This document shows positions 52,819-62,138 of a DNA stretch of 64,000 nucleotides, one piece after another. The DNA is from Pseudanabaena sp. FACHB-2040. GTDB taxonomy: Bacteria; Cyanobacteriota; Cyanobacteriia; Phormidesmidales; Phormidesmidaceae. A model generated the notes under the pieces. That model saw only the letters and a program-made list of their open reading frames with translations, had not been told where the DNA came from and did not search any database. The DNA is taken from positions 1 through 64,000 of the forward strand of contig NZ_JACJQO010000014.1 in the NCBI RefSeq assembly GCF_014696715.1, given 5' to 3'. Within the stretch, counting starts at the first letter, position 1. Every line of letters begins with the position of its first letter. A program made the position numbers and the translations under genes.

Positions 52819-52823
52819 AATTT

Positions 52824-54206
52824 TTACTCCGAATCAGGCATGAATTGATGAATGGTGGAGCAGAGCTGGTGAGCAAACAGGCTTTTGGCGCTACGTCCTT
52901 TAGGAATTTGGGCTTCGGTGGTGGCGTCTTTGATGATTTGGTCTACCTCCTCAGTCAGGAGGTGCTCTAGAGTGTGGTCGATGGCGTGTAGCCGGTCTGC
53001 TGAAATGTAGCTGAGGGCTTGGTGACGAACCCTTTCGCAGAGTTGGGCAATTAACTGATGCCGCACGTCTGAGCGCAGGCGCTTGAGCTGTAGCAGCCGG
53101 TTAACCTGAACTTGAGTGCTCAGGCCAATCTGAGCTGCCAGCTTGCCCATCGCCAGACCCAGGCAGTGAAACAGATGCAGCCCCTGTACGTAGGCTTGAT
53201 CTTGGGGGGGCTGGCGGGTTCGCAGTCGGGTGATGTTGTGCTGGATGACGTGTGCGATCGCATCCCCTAGACAGTTCTCTAGCGCCTGACGGTAAGCCTG
53301 CAAAAACTCGTCCTGCTCATCGGGTGTATCCGAGGGGGCAGGAATTTGCCCCCAATCAGTGTCTTCTGAGTAGGGCACTGGGTTACCACCCCGGACGTGG
53401 ATGCGATACTGGCGCAGCTGGCTAGCGAGCTGCTGTAGTCGCACCAGGACTGTTTTAGGATCTTGCTCAGGGACCATCTCCTGTAGCTGCTTTGAGGTAG
53501 GAGTTTGACAGCGACGAGGCCCCCCCGATTGGCGTTGGGAAATGCGATCGCGGCAGTAGACCCGCTGATACTGCTCCAGCAACGCTGTTCCCTGGGCAAC
53601 TTCGTACTCACTACAGAGATGATAAGTCCGCAGAATGCGCTGCCCCTGCTCTGGGCTGGTGTCATTGAGAATAGCCCAATCGCTGGCCCGATATAGCCCT
53701 TTTTCTAACAGCAGTCGGTTGAGGGCTGGGTGGTTGCAGGTCAACCGGCTGCTCCAGGTACTCAGTGCCGATTTGATAGGGTCATAGCTCTCCAAGATTT
53801 CGAGAGTAAAGGGGCGATAGTCAGCGGCAACTCGTCCATCATCATCAAGCACTTGGGCAAGTAGTTCTGGGGCAGTAAAGCCGTAGTCTTCACCAAACTG
53901 ATTGGTCAAGCGAATACAGGCCCCTCGAATTTGATGGGTAATAAAGCACCGCAAACTAAGCTGAGCTAGGGCGGCATCCTCTGTGCCTGACTGCCAGAGC
54001 GTGATGAGGGGCTTTTGCAAAGCGTTCTCTAGAGGATCCGGGCTAATCATCAAGTTAGAGAAGGTTTGCTGAATCCAGATTTGCACCTGGGGTAGTACCT
54101 GAATCTGGTGGCGACCTGAGCTGGTCAAACAGACTAGTTGCCAATATTGAAATGCCGTGTCCATGATTTTGGGGGCTGAGCTGTTACTAGTTTTGCATTG
54201 AGTCAC
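52824..54206 (-). CDS. HTH/sigma-70-like cyanobacterial protein, first gene of the DUF1822 operon
   Basis: A 460-residue helical protein. The segment YRPFTLEILESYDPIKSALS, then WSSRLTCNHPALNRLLLEKG and SDWAILNDTSPEQ, is typical of a cyanobacterial family paired with DUF1822 and CHAT genes. Near 345-380, MGKLAAQIGLSTQVQVNRLL followed by KRLRSDVR looks like a helix-turn-helix of sigma region 4. I infer a sigma-like or DNA-binding regulator, but core-binding regions are not clear. ATG 54164 is an alternative start. It heads the minus-strand operon and is divergent from the Tat metacaspase. Confidence 0.75.
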   Translation of the reverse strand: MTQCKTSNSSAPKIMDTAFQYWQLVCLTSSGRHQIQVLPQVQIWIQQTFSNLMISPDPLENALQKPLITLWQSGTEDAALAQLSLRCFITHQIRGACIRLTNQFGEDYGFTAPELLAQVLDDDGRVAADYRPFTLEILESYDPIKSALSTWSSRLTCNHPALNRLLLEKGLYRASDWAILNDTSPEQGQRILRTYHLCSEYEVAQGTALLEQYQRVYCRDRISQRQSGGPRRCQTPTSKQLQEMVPEQDPKTVLVRLQQLASQLRQYRIHVRGGNPVPYSEDTDWGQIPAPSDTPDEQDEFLQAYRQALENCLGDAIAHVIQHNITRLRTRQPPQDQAYVQGLHLFHCLGLAMGKLAAQIGLSTQVQVNRLLQLKRLRSDVRHQLIAQLCERVRHQALSYISADRLHAIDHTLEHLLTEEVDQIIKDATTEAQIPKGRSAKSLFAHQLCSTIHQFMPDSE

Positions 54207-54565
54207 GGGAAATCCATTGGGGCTGTAGCGGCTAGGAAAGCAAGGCTAGCTGCCGGAGTACTAGCGTTGCTGCGTGAGTGTCATCATCCCCTATGGCTAA
54301 GCCTTGAGGACTTATTCACGGCCCCTTCCCCGTCAGGCTGCATCAAAGATCGGCCCGTTGGCTCCACTGCCATTCCCTATGACAGCTAAATCGTAGACGT
54401 GGGAATTCTGCAGCGCTCTAGGCTGAGGAATAGGGGGTGGCTGAGGCTTTCAAGCTGCCTTAAGTTTTGAGAGTGAATAAGTTGCCGCCTGCTAGATGTA
54501 TGGGACAGTACGAGCACAAGTTGTGGCTCACCTTGCTGTTTCTCGCTATCTGAGGAGTTCTGACC
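54207..54565. promoter_or_regulatory. Divergent control region between the DUF1822 operon and the metacaspase
   Basis: 359 bases without a gene separate the two divergent starts, and promoters for both must lie here. A clear ribosome-binding site, GAGGAG, precedes the metacaspase ATG by eight bases. I could not fix -35/-10 boxes or an operator with confidence. Confidence 0.5.
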
Positions 54566-56857
54566 ATGCCCAGCATCAAGCGTCGTCAGTTTCTGCAGTT
54601 TGCCGGGTCGGCCTTGGCCGCAGCTGGTTTGAGCCAGCTCGATGTGCGGCGGCAGGCCGACCGCTATGGCCGAGCCCTAGCCCAGAGCCCGTCTCGTAAG
54701 CTGGCGCTGCTGGTGGGAATTAATGAGTATCCGGCTGAAGTCACCTCTTTGCGGGGCTGCTTAAACGATGTGCGGATGCAGCGGGAACTGCTGGTGCACC
54801 GATTTGGCTTTAGCCCAAACGATATTTTGATCTTGACGGATGCGGCAGCTACCCGCCAGAACATCCTCGATGCTTTTGAGTCGCATCTGATTGCTCAGGC
54901 GCAGCCAGGAGATGGGGTGGTATTTCACTTTTCAGGGCATGGCTCGCTGGTGAGAGACCCTGACCCCATTGCTTTGCCAGAGGGGGCAGGCTATGACGGG
55001 GTCGAGGGCTATAACGGTACCATGCTGCCCTACGATGCCCGAACCAATACTCGTGATAGCCAGGTCAACGACATCATGGGCAAGACCTTATTTCTACTGA
55101 TGTCGGCGCTCAAGACCGACCAGGTCACGGTGATGCTAGATAGCTGCCACTCGGGAGGGGGCACCCGAGGGGACTTGCTCGTCCGGGCGGTTGAGTCACG
55201 GGTAGGGCTCGGAGAAGCAGGCCCTAGTGATGAAGAAATTGCCGCTCAGGAAAAGTGGATGACGCATCTGGGATGGTCGCCCCGTGAGCTGAAAGAGCGG
55301 CGTACTCGCGGCATTGCCAAAGGGGTTGCCCTGGGATCGGCTCAGGCCAATCAGCTAGCGGCAGACGCTTCCTTTGGGGCTGCGGGGCCGGGGCAGTTCT
55401 ATGCTGGGGCGTTTACCTATGCGCTTACCCGCTACCTCTGGCAGCAGCCGGGTAGTTTGCCCCTAGAGCGAGTCTTTGTCGATCTGGCGCGAAGTACGCG
55501 GGATGTGGCCAATAGTGCCCGCATTGTGCAATCGCCCATCTATGAGATTGAACCCGGCCGCAACTATGATCAAGAGCCGCTATATTTCAGCCGCCCCCAG
55601 GTTCCGGCGGCAGAGGCGGTGATCTTAGGCACTGAAAATGGGGAGGTCAGGTTTTGGCTGGGAGGCGTTTCATCTCAAAGTTTGGATGCCTTTGAGTCAG
55701 GAGCGATTTTTTCAATTACCGATGCCAATGGTAATGAGACGGGCCAGATTGAGCAAACTCGGCGCGTGGGTTTAGAAGGCTATGGGGTTTTGAAGGGCGC
55801 ACGCTCTGTTCCTCAAGCCGGAATGCTGCTGCGCGAGCGAGTGCGGGGCGTTCCGGCTGATTTGACCCTGCGAGTAGGCTTAAATCCTTCCCTAGGCTCA
55901 GACCTCGTGGAAGCGCGATCGCAACTTGCCCGATTCAACCGGATCGAACCTGTCGCCGTGAATGGGGAAAATAGCCCTCACTACCTGCTGGGACGGATGA
56001 CCGAAGCAGGGCGTGCGATCGCAACCGCTGAAGCTGTCCGGAATGTGGGTGAGATCGGCAGCATTGGTTTGTTCACGCCGGGGCTAGTGGCCATTCGCGA
56101 TAGCTTTGGAGAACCCAATGAGCCCATTGCTGCCGGCATCGAGCGGCTCAATGCCCCGCTCAAGCTGCTGCTTGCCGGACGGGTGCTGCGCTCTGTCCTC
56201 AACAGCGATACTTCTAATCTCAGCGTCAATGTGGCCGTACAGCCTGTAGATAGTGCGGTAGCAGTGGGACGCAGTGCCAGCCGAGGCAGCCAGGAGGGTT
56301 TAGTGGCCCAGCGTCTCGATGGCCCTGTGCGAGAGTTGAGGTCGGGCACAGAAATTGTGGTGAATGTCACCAATGCCGAGGATCGCAACCTCTATATCGG
56401 CATTCTGGCCATCGGGGGATCTGGCCGGATCACGGTGCTGCATCCTACTGACTGGGATGCCCCCGAAAGCGAGTCTCTTTTAGAGCCGGGGCAATCGGTG
56501 ATGATTCCCCGTCAGGAACTGAGTCGCGATCGCAACCGCAACTACTGCGCCGACCCCAGCGAAGCCTTTCACCTGTGTCTCAGCAGCTCTGGTTATGCTG
56601 AGATCTTGACCATTGCCAGCACCAGCCCCTTGCGGGATGCCCTGCGTGGCCTGCAGCAAATCGCTGAGGAAAATCAAACTCGCAGCGGCAACCCTATCGG
56701 GTTGCAAAACGATGAACCTGTAGACGTAGTCGAAAACCTGCTAGGCGATATTGACCGCAACACACGGGGAGACGTTGAAGTTCGAGGTGGGGCGCGAGGG
56801 GTAGATACTACCAAACTTGCCGCCCTGTCTACCCTGGTTCGCATCGTGGCAGACTGA
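54566..56857 (+). CDS. Tat-exported metacaspase-type protease with DUF4384-like C-terminus
   Basis: A 763-residue protein with a twin-arginine signal (KRRQFLQFAGSALAAAG, residues 5-21). The peptidase C14 domain spans about 44-330: LALLVGINEYP, LRGCLNDVRMQ, catalytic His 125 (HFSGHGS) and Cys 194 (MLDSCHSGGGT). A middle region of beta character follows (about 345-590). The C-terminal part (about 600-740) contains GTEIVVNVTNAEDRNLYIGI and ITVLHPTDWDAPE, like DUF4384 domains attached to cyanobacterial caspases. Export in folded form places it in the periplasm or thylakoid lumen. It is divergent from the CHAT-CHASE2 operon and followed by a small LuxR-type HTH gene. Orthocaspases usually cut after Arg or Lys; that is family knowledge. 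Confidence 0.93.
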   Translation: MPSIKRRQFLQFAGSALAAAGLSQLDVRRQADRYGRALAQSPSRKLALLVGINEYPAEVTSLRGCLNDVRMQRELLVHRFGFSPNDILILTDAAATRQNILDAFESHLIAQAQPGDGVVFHFSGHGSLVRDPDPIALPEGAGYDGVEGYNGTMLPYDARTNTRDSQVNDIMGKTLFLLMSALKTDQVTVMLDSCHSGGGTRGDLLVRAVESRVGLGEAGPSDEEIAAQEKWMTHLGWSPRELKERRTRGIAKGVALGSAQANQLAADASFGAAGPGQFYAGAFTYALTRYLWQQPGSLPLERVFVDLARSTRDVANSARIVQSPIYEIEPGRNYDQEPLYFSRPQVPAAEAVILGTENGEVRFWLGGVSSQSLDAFESGAIFSITDANGNETGQIEQTRRVGLEGYGVLKGARSVPQAGMLLRERVRGVPADLTLRVGLNPSLGSDLVEARSQLARFNRIEPVAVNGENSPHYLLGRMTEAGRAIATAEAVRNVGEIGSIGLFTPGLVAIRDSFGEPNEPIAAGIERLNAPLKLLLAGRVLRSVLNSDTSNLSVNVAVQPVDSAVAVGRSASRGSQEGLVAQRLDGPVRELRSGTEIVVNVTNAEDRNLYIGILAIGGSGRITVLHPTDWDAPESESLLEPGQSVMIPRQELSRDRNRNYCADPSEAFHLCLSSSGYAEILTIASTSPLRDALRGLQQIAEENQTRSGNPIGLQNDEPVDVVENLLGDIDRNTRGDVEVRGGARGVDTTKLAALSTLVRIVAD

Positions 56858-57068
56858 GACATTCTGCTCGCTTCCCTGTCGGCACAGGGCTGCCATTCTA
56901 GTAGAACCGCTGGGGCTGGTAGAGAAGGATCTGCTGAGCTCTTGCAAATTCAAAAGGATGCGATCGCCTCTTTCGTGACTTTCGTCAGGGTCCGTCAGAG
57001 AAATTTTAATAGATGATAGAAAGATGAATTAGCCCTGACTGAGACATTGAAGACAAGAAGGGTTGACA

Positions 57069-57290
57069 ATGAGTTATAACCTTCAGAATGTGCAATTTAG
57101 AGACCGCGAGCTTGAAGTTCTAAATCTGATTGCACAAGGCTTCAACAATCGCGACATTGTGAATCATCTTTTTATTTCAGAAGGAACCGTCAAGAACCAC
57201 ATTACTCGAATCTTAGGTGAACTTGGCGTTTCCAGCCGGCTTCAAGCAGCTCTATGGGCACAACAGACATTGCAAGAGTTGGGGGATTGA
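57069..57290 (+). CDS. Stand-alone LuxR-type HTH protein
   Basis: A 73-residue protein consisting of a GerE/LuxR DNA-binding domain only: [20 protein letters not shown], then [20 protein letters not shown] and [11 protein letters not shown]. No receiver or ligand domain is present. Such free HTH proteins may be truncated NarL-type regulators or act with a partner. ATG 57069 is preferred to TTG 57063. It lies 211 bases downstream of the metacaspase on the same strand. Confidence 0.88.
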   Translation: MSYNLQNVQFRDRELEVLNLIAQGFNNRDIVNHLFISEGTVKNHITRILGELGVSSRLQAALWAQQTLQELGD

Positions 57291-57402
57291 TATAACTAAA
57301 ATAATTCCTGACGTGGAAACTTGGGCATCCCATGTTGTTTCCTGTCACTCTTGTCTTATTTATAAGACTTACACATATTAATAGTTTAGATTTTTTCTGC
57401 AC

Positions 57403-58419
57403 ATGCTGAATAACTTGAAACGTATTGCGCCTGCAATCGGACTATTCCTTCTCTCGCCTCTAATCGCAGAATTTCTGCTGGGTAATATATCAATTGACCT
57501 GCTGCTCACTGCTGGACCGTTTGTTGCGCTGGGGTATGGCACTGGGGCACTTTTGATCCGCGAAGTTACGCGCCGCACGAACCGAGGCTGGCGGACAATG
57601 ATCTTGCTTGGATTAGCATATGCCGTGTTTCTAGAAGGACTCGTCAATCAAACGTTATTCAACCCCTCGATTTTTGGCTTGAACCTGCTGGATACCGCTT
57701 ATATTCCCGCAATCGGCATGGGTGCGTGGTGGACGCTGATGGTCCTGACCTTACACACTGTTTGGAGTATGAGTGTGTCGATCGCACTGGTTGAAACCTT
57801 AGTTCCCAACCGAAGAACGACCCCCTGGTTAGGCAAAGCTGGTTTAGCAGTCACGACCCTTCTGTTTTTCTTGGGTGCAGCGCTAGGTTTCGTCGCCTTT
57901 TATTTCCAGGAACGTTTTCTAGCCTCTCCCCCACAGTTGATTGGAAGCTTGATCGCGATTGTCGCCATCGTCGTTTTTGCCTTTAAGGTTCGTCCCTATC
58001 TGCGATCACAGATCACACGCAGAGCACCGAGTCCGAGAGTTGTGGGTCTAGTTTCACTGCTCACGTCGAGTGTGTTTATGGCATCCAATTTAGTGGTTGA
58101 TTTCGTCCCTGGCTGGGCACTCGTCGGGATGTACCTTGTTCTATATATTCTGATGATCAAACTCGTCTCTTATTGGTCGCGATCGCAAGAGTGGGGGAAT
58201 GCACATCAGCTAGCACTTGCAGGTGGAGCACTGCTGACTTATGCCTGGTATGGCTTCCCTCAACTTCCGACTATTGGTTCCAAGGGTGTTGTTGATCTCA
58301 TCGGTAACGGAATATTCGCAATCGGCGCGTGCGTTTTACTCGCGATCATCAATCGCACCGTGCATCAGACAGATCAACGTGCGTCAGACCAATCAAATCA
58401 CGATAGTTCCTTGAATTGA
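57403..58419 (+). CDS. Multi-pass membrane protein of unknown function
   Basis: A 338-residue protein with about nine hydrophobic helices and very short loops (IAPAIGLFLLSPLIAEFLLG at the start, later TLMVLTLHTVWSMSVSIALV, LAVTTLLFFLGAALGFVAFY and others). A conserved-looking motif LLIREVTRRTNRGWRTMILL lies after the second helix, and the tail is polar. No transport signature was recognised. It follows the LuxR-type HTH gene by 112 bases and might be controlled by it. Confidence 0.8.
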   Translation: MLNNLKRIAPAIGLFLLSPLIAEFLLGNISIDLLLTAGPFVALGYGTGALLIREVTRRTNRGWRTMILLGLAYAVFLEGLVNQTLFNPSIFGLNLLDTAYIPAIGMGAWWTLMVLTLHTVWSMSVSIALVETLVPNRRTTPWLGKAGLAVTTLLFFLGAALGFVAFYFQERFLASPPQLIGSLIAIVAIVVFAFKVRPYLRSQITRRAPSPRVVGLVSLLTSSVFMASNLVVDFVPGWALVGMYLVLYILMIKLVSYWSRSQEWGNAHQLALAGGALLTYAWYGFPQLPTIGSKGVVDLIGNGIFAIGACVLLAIINRTVHQTDQRASDQSNHDSSLN

Positions 58420-58529
58420 TGGCCAACTCTACAATTTTAAGGTGGTAGATAAGATGATTAAGTACAAAAGCAATTGCTCAACTGGATTGACTGTTCTCAA
58501 CTGATAAAGAAGGATGGTAAGCTTTTGCC

Positions 58530-58611
58530 ATGACAGACCTACCGCCGCTAGAAGGCCTCGACTCAGAGGAAAAAGACGCTCTCAGCCGAGGCTTGTGGTA
58601 AGAGCTGCAAG
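58530..58611 (+). pseudogene. IS66-type transposase N-terminal relic
   Basis: MTDLPPLEGLDSEEKDALSR followed by GLW and a stop, then ELQALL, resembles the very start of IS66-family transposases. It is cut after about 27 codons by the IS630-like fragment on the other strand. Confidence 0.5.
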
Positions 58612-58613
58612 CC

Positions 58614-58985
58614 TTACTGGTTGTTAGTAGTCATTGCCAAATTGACCCCTGCTTCATCGACAAACACCAGATTGCGTGGGTCAATTGTAAAACTCCAATC
58701 TCGGTAGTCAAAGCGTAGTTGTACTACGCAAGGAGTCAGTTGCTCACTGCCAATGAGCGTTCTTTTTTGACGCTCAGGTTGAGGTACTGTACGGTTCGAT
58801 GCATCGTTGTAACGCTTACCCCTTCGGCTTAATATCTCCGCTTTCGCGGTAGCGGCGCAGCAGGTCTCGAACAAAGGAGAGGCTCACTTTGAAGCGCTGG
58901 GTCAGTTCACGTTGCGAGCCTTCATTGACTTAGTAGGCAGCCACGATACGTTGGCGCAAATCAGTCGAGTATGGGGTGTGCACAC
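58614..58985 (-). pseudogene. IS630-type transposase remnant
   Basis: The minus strand reads STDLRQRIVAAY, a stop, NEGSQRELTQRFKVSLSFVR and DLLRRYRESGDIKPKG, the HTH of IS630 transposases. A frameshift then leads to LIGSEQLTPCVVQL and LVFVDEAGVNLAM, the region with a catalytic Asp. The rest of the DDE domain is missing. Confidence 0.8.
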
Positions 58986-59061
58986 AGTGTAGGAATATCT
59001 TCACCTCCCTCTACTATGGTTTACTCAACCGCAAGTTACTGTATTGCAGGGTTTTCCTACG

Positions 59062-60027
59062 CTATCGGTTAGATGGGGAGTTACCAAAATTTTCTCCTTC
59101 CTCTAGGCCAAAGGCGTACTTAAACACAATGGGGTCGTAGTACTCTCGAAATAGGACGATTTTGCCGTCTACGACGTGGAACAAGCCGCCGTAGCGCTGA
59201 TCGTAGGTTCGACCCGTGGGCACAATCTCAACGACTCCGTGCCACTCAGCAAATACCATTGTTGGGTCCTGCATAGGATAGAACACAAGTTCACGGGTAA
59301 AATTTGCTTGGCCGCTGGTTTCAGGCCAGCCAGCGTAGTGCCGAATTAGGTTCTCTCTGCCCTCAACGCGTCTGGGAAACCCTTCGGGGGAATAGGGCAT
59401 ATCTTGCACTGCATCTTCTGCCCAGACCTGGGCAAACGCTTCCATGTCCTTGTTCTCAAGACTTGTGAGAAAGTTGCGTACAGCCTGCTCGGTTTGCTGC
59501 CGCTGAAGGTAGCTGACGGGATCTGTCGCAACCCTGGCCGCAGCAGCGTCAAGCAGTGTGCGATCGCCCGACTCGTTTTCAAGATTAAAGGCCATTTCCG
59601 TCACCTGCCAGCCTGCTTCTTCTTTAGCCAGACGGTAGACATACTGACCCGATACCTGCCAGTAACTGTCTCCAAGGTAATGGATGGCAACAACATCAGC
59701 GATTGTCGTGGCAGTGCTGCCGTTCACCTCTACCTGAACATTTGAGAGACTGTGGCGGGTTTGATCGAAGCCGGGCAAAACGTTAGCCCAGGCAGTCATA
59801 AGGCTTTCAGGCGTGTGAGTCTGCGCGGCTCCACCAAAGAGGGAGGTGTAGTCGATCTGCACCTCATCGGCATAGAGGGCCTCTAGGCTCTCAAAATTTT
59901 CCTGGTCGGCCAAGGTGGCAATGCTTTCTACCAAGACTGTAATAGCAGCCTGTTCTATTTCGGTTTGGGCAAACGCGGGAGCAGGGGCTAGGGCCATAAT
60001 GAGCGCTCCAACAACAACAGATTTCAT
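59062..60027 (-). CDS. Exported protein with two NTF2-like domains
   Basis: A 321-residue protein with a signal peptide (VVVGALIMALAPAPAFAQ, cleavage near residue 20). Two SnoaL/NTF2-like domains follow. The first (about 25-150) contains IATLADQENFESLEALYADE, VQIDYTSLFGG and VSGQYVYRLAKEEAGWQVTE. The second (about 175-305) contains TEQAVRNFLTSLENKDMEAF, WAEDAVQDMPYSPEGFPRRV and GGLFHVVDGKIVLFREYYDP. Such domains form a cavity for small hydrophobic ligands; the substrate is unknown. It is the last of three minus-strand genes (hydrolase, SDR, this) opposite an AraC gene, suggesting a small regulated catabolic or detoxifying set. Confidence 0.88.
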   Translation of the reverse strand: MKSVVVGALIMALAPAPAFAQTEIEQAAITVLVESIATLADQENFESLEALYADEVQIDYTSLFGGAAQTHTPESLMTAWANVLPGFDQTRHSLSNVQVEVNGSTATTIADVVAIHYLGDSYWQVSGQYVYRLAKEEAGWQVTEMAFNLENESGDRTLLDAAAARVATDPVSYLQRQQTEQAVRNFLTSLENKDMEAFAQVWAEDAVQDMPYSPEGFPRRVEGRENLIRHYAGWPETSGQANFTRELVFYPMQDPTMVFAEWHGVVEIVPTGRTYDQRYGGLFHVVDGKIVLFREYYDPIVFKYAFGLEEGENFGNSPSNR

Positions 60028-60099
60028 TGCAAACTTGCCTAGATAGGTTGACTTAAAGATTTGAATGCGAACTGAACAGTGAGCGTTTTTCTTTTGGGT

Positions 60100-60804
60100 T
60101 TACCAGGCTACAGGGCGACCGTCACGGAAGAAGCCTCCGGTGGGGCCGCCCTCCGGCAGCAGGGCAGCCCAGAGCACGCTAGCAGCGCCCTCTGCAACGG
60201 GGCGACCACCGCTTCCGCCCATATCGGTGGCGACCCAGCCGGGGCAAACAGCATTTACCAAAATCCCTGAGGACTGCAAGTTGATCGCCAGCATGCGAGT
60301 CAGCGCATTGAGGGCTACCTTGGACACGCTGTAGGCAGGGGTACTGCCGCCCATGTCCTGAAGCGATCCGGCCCCGCTTGAGACGTTAACAATGCGGCCA
60401 TGGGGGCTGTGCTTGAGCAGGGGAATGAAGGCTTGGGAGGTGCGCCAGGGGCCAAAGGTGTTGGTCTCAAGGGCCTCTTGCACTACTGCCAGGTCAGCCG
60501 TTGCGGCTGTCTGCCAGGTGTCGTAGAGAATGCCGGCATTGTTGATGAGAATATCCAGGCGACCGTGAGCCTGCTCTATTTGGCTGACAACCTGCTCGAT
60601 GTCCTGCGGGCGGGTAACGTCGAGCTGGCAGGGTATGATGCTGAGCCCTTCGGCTGCTAGGGCTTGGGCTGCGGCGCGGCCTTTCTCTAGATCACGCGCA
60701 CCCAGGTAAACGGTGATTCCCTTTTGGGCTAGCTGACGGGCGACTTCTAGGCCAATACCGCGATTAGCACCTGTGACCAGGGCAATGGGAGCGTTTTCTG
60801 TCAT
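60100..60804 (-). CDS. Short-chain dehydrogenase/reductase
   Basis: A 234-residue classical SDR. The cofactor motif is TGANRGIGLEVARQL (residues 13-27), NNAGIL follows in the central strand (about 87), and catalytic Ser, Tyr and Lys are in VNVSSGAG, YSVSKVAL (Tyr about 153, Lys about 157). CPGWVATDMGG follows. This arrangement is that of carbonyl reductase-like NADPH enzymes. It starts 24 bases after the alpha/beta hydrolase stop and is clearly in one operon with it. Confidence 0.93.
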   Translation of the reverse strand: MTENAPIALVTGANRGIGLEVARQLAQKGITVYLGARDLEKGRAAAQALAAEGLSIIPCQLDVTRPQDIEQVVSQIEQAHGRLDILINNAGILYDTWQTAATADLAVVQEALETNTFGPWRTSQAFIPLLKHSPHGRIVNVSSGAGSLQDMGGSTPAYSVSKVALNALTRMLAINLQSSGILVNAVCPGWVATDMGGSGGRPVAEGAASVLWAALLPEGGPTGGFFRDGRPVAW

Positions 60805-60828
60805 GACGGACTCCTTTCTGAACCGGCC

Positions 60829-61797
60829 TTACTGCAAAGTTTGACGGAAATGGTCAGTTACCAAATCAACGGCATTGCTAACCAGATCAGGCTGGTCGTA
60901 GTAGTCCATTTGAAAGCCCTCAATCCACTGCATGGATTTAGGCGCATCGACGCTGGCATAGAAGGCTTTGGCATTGTCAGGTATAGCCATTTGATCACCG
61001 TGCACCATAAAGTACGGCACGTCAATTCCATCGGCGGCAGCCAGCGCATCAAAAGTCAGCCAGCCCTCCCAGGCCATGACGGGAAATCGGTTGTCGTACT
61101 GGGAAATCGCCCCCCGATCAGGGCTGGTGTAGTAAAAACTGGGGTCGGCCCAGCGCATGGCAGCCAGATCAATGGTTTCATCATTGGTAGCAGCTATCGT
61201 GTATTCCACGGTGCCCTCGGCTGTATAAAGGGCAGCGGCTTGCTGACTGGCGGCAATCAGTCGATCGTAGCGATCAGGAGTGTAGAGGGCTCTGGCCGTT
61301 TCAGCGTCGTGCAGCCAGGCGGCGACGGTGGCAAAGGACTGTAGAGGGGCACCTTGTGCGATCGCATGTGCCATGTAGCCAGCCGAAGCACAAATCGCCA
61401 GACCCCCTATCTGCTCATCTGCCACCTCAGGCAGCGTTGGCATAAACGTGGCTGCCGCCTGGATATCCTCAATTTTCATCGCAGGGCTCTCCAGCGCCCG
61501 GATTGCCCCTTCACTCTCGCCAAAATTGCGAAAGTCAAATGCCAGTGCTGCAAAGCCGCGATCGGCCAGCTCCTCTGCATAGAGCCCCGACATCTGCTCT
61601 TTAACGGAGGTCCAAGAGCCGGTCACGACAATGCCCGGTAGCTCTTGCCCAGCGGTATAATTATCCGGCAGGTACAGGTTGCCCACCAGCGTCTCACCCT
61701 GGCTTTCGAAGGTGACTTGTCTGACTTGGGCAGCTTCAGCAGTGGCGGCTATGAGGATTGCGGTGGATGCGATCGCAGCACTAAGCAAGTATTTCAT
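60829..61797 (-). CDS. Exported alpha/beta hydrolase (YcjY/DUF-type dienelactone hydrolase-like)
   Basis: A 322-residue protein with signal peptide MKYLLSAAIASTAILIAATA. The core shows LVGNLYLPDNYTAGQELPGI and VTGSWTSVKEQMSGLYAEEL, FDFRNFGESEG and the nucleophile elbow CASAGY (Ser about 143), with MVHGDQMAIPDN as the acid loop. The final His region, usually HxD or GHVD, is not well kept (EGFQMDYYDQPD), so the catalytic His is uncertain. ATG 61797 fits the signal peptide better than 61821. It leads the hydrolase-SDR-NTF2 gene set. Confidence 0.85.
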   Translation of the reverse strand: MKYLLSAAIASTAILIAATAEAAQVRQVTFESQGETLVGNLYLPDNYTAGQELPGIVVTGSWTSVKEQMSGLYAEELADRGFAALAFDFRNFGESEGAIRALESPAMKIEDIQAAATFMPTLPEVADEQIGGLAICASAGYMAHAIAQGAPLQSFATVAAWLHDAETARALYTPDRYDRLIAASQQAAALYTAEGTVEYTIAATNDETIDLAAMRWADPSFYYTSPDRGAISQYDNRFPVMAWEGWLTFDALAAADGIDVPYFMVHGDQMAIPDNAKAFYASVDAPKSMQWIEGFQMDYYDQPDLVSNAVDLVTDHFRQTLQ

Positions 61798-62138
61798 GGA
61801 GTGTCTCCCTATAGAATTCAAAATTCGCTTCTAAACTGAGTGCAAACTGTTTTAGTGGCTAGATTCAACCATAGCGTTGTGCCTTTCAGCGCCTGACAAG
61901 AACTACTATCGAGGAAATCTGCAAACGGATCTTGTATTTACTTGCTAAATCTTGGTAGAAAATTGCTCACGGGTCTGTTGAGAGTTAAATTGATCGCTTG
62001 AACCCAGTAGATGTAGCCACTCCTGCGGCAGTTTTGCTGCTGACAACGCCTTTTACCTTCTCCTGCAATTCCTAAGGGATGCTGCCTTAGCAGCCATGAG
62101 GCGCTTTTAACCTGACCTGAGTCGCTATTTGAACCGCC
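61798..62138. promoter_or_regulatory. Divergent region between hydrolase operon and AraC gene
   Basis: This 341-base divergent region should hold promoters for both directions and the AraC target site. I see no clear -35/-10 pair and no strong direct repeats. Confidence 0.4.

Noticed and set aside
60841-61344. 167-residue plus-strand ORF opposite the exported hydrolase
   Set aside because: It is antisense to a clear alpha/beta hydrolase with signal peptide; no domain was recognised and its codon pattern mirrors the real gene.
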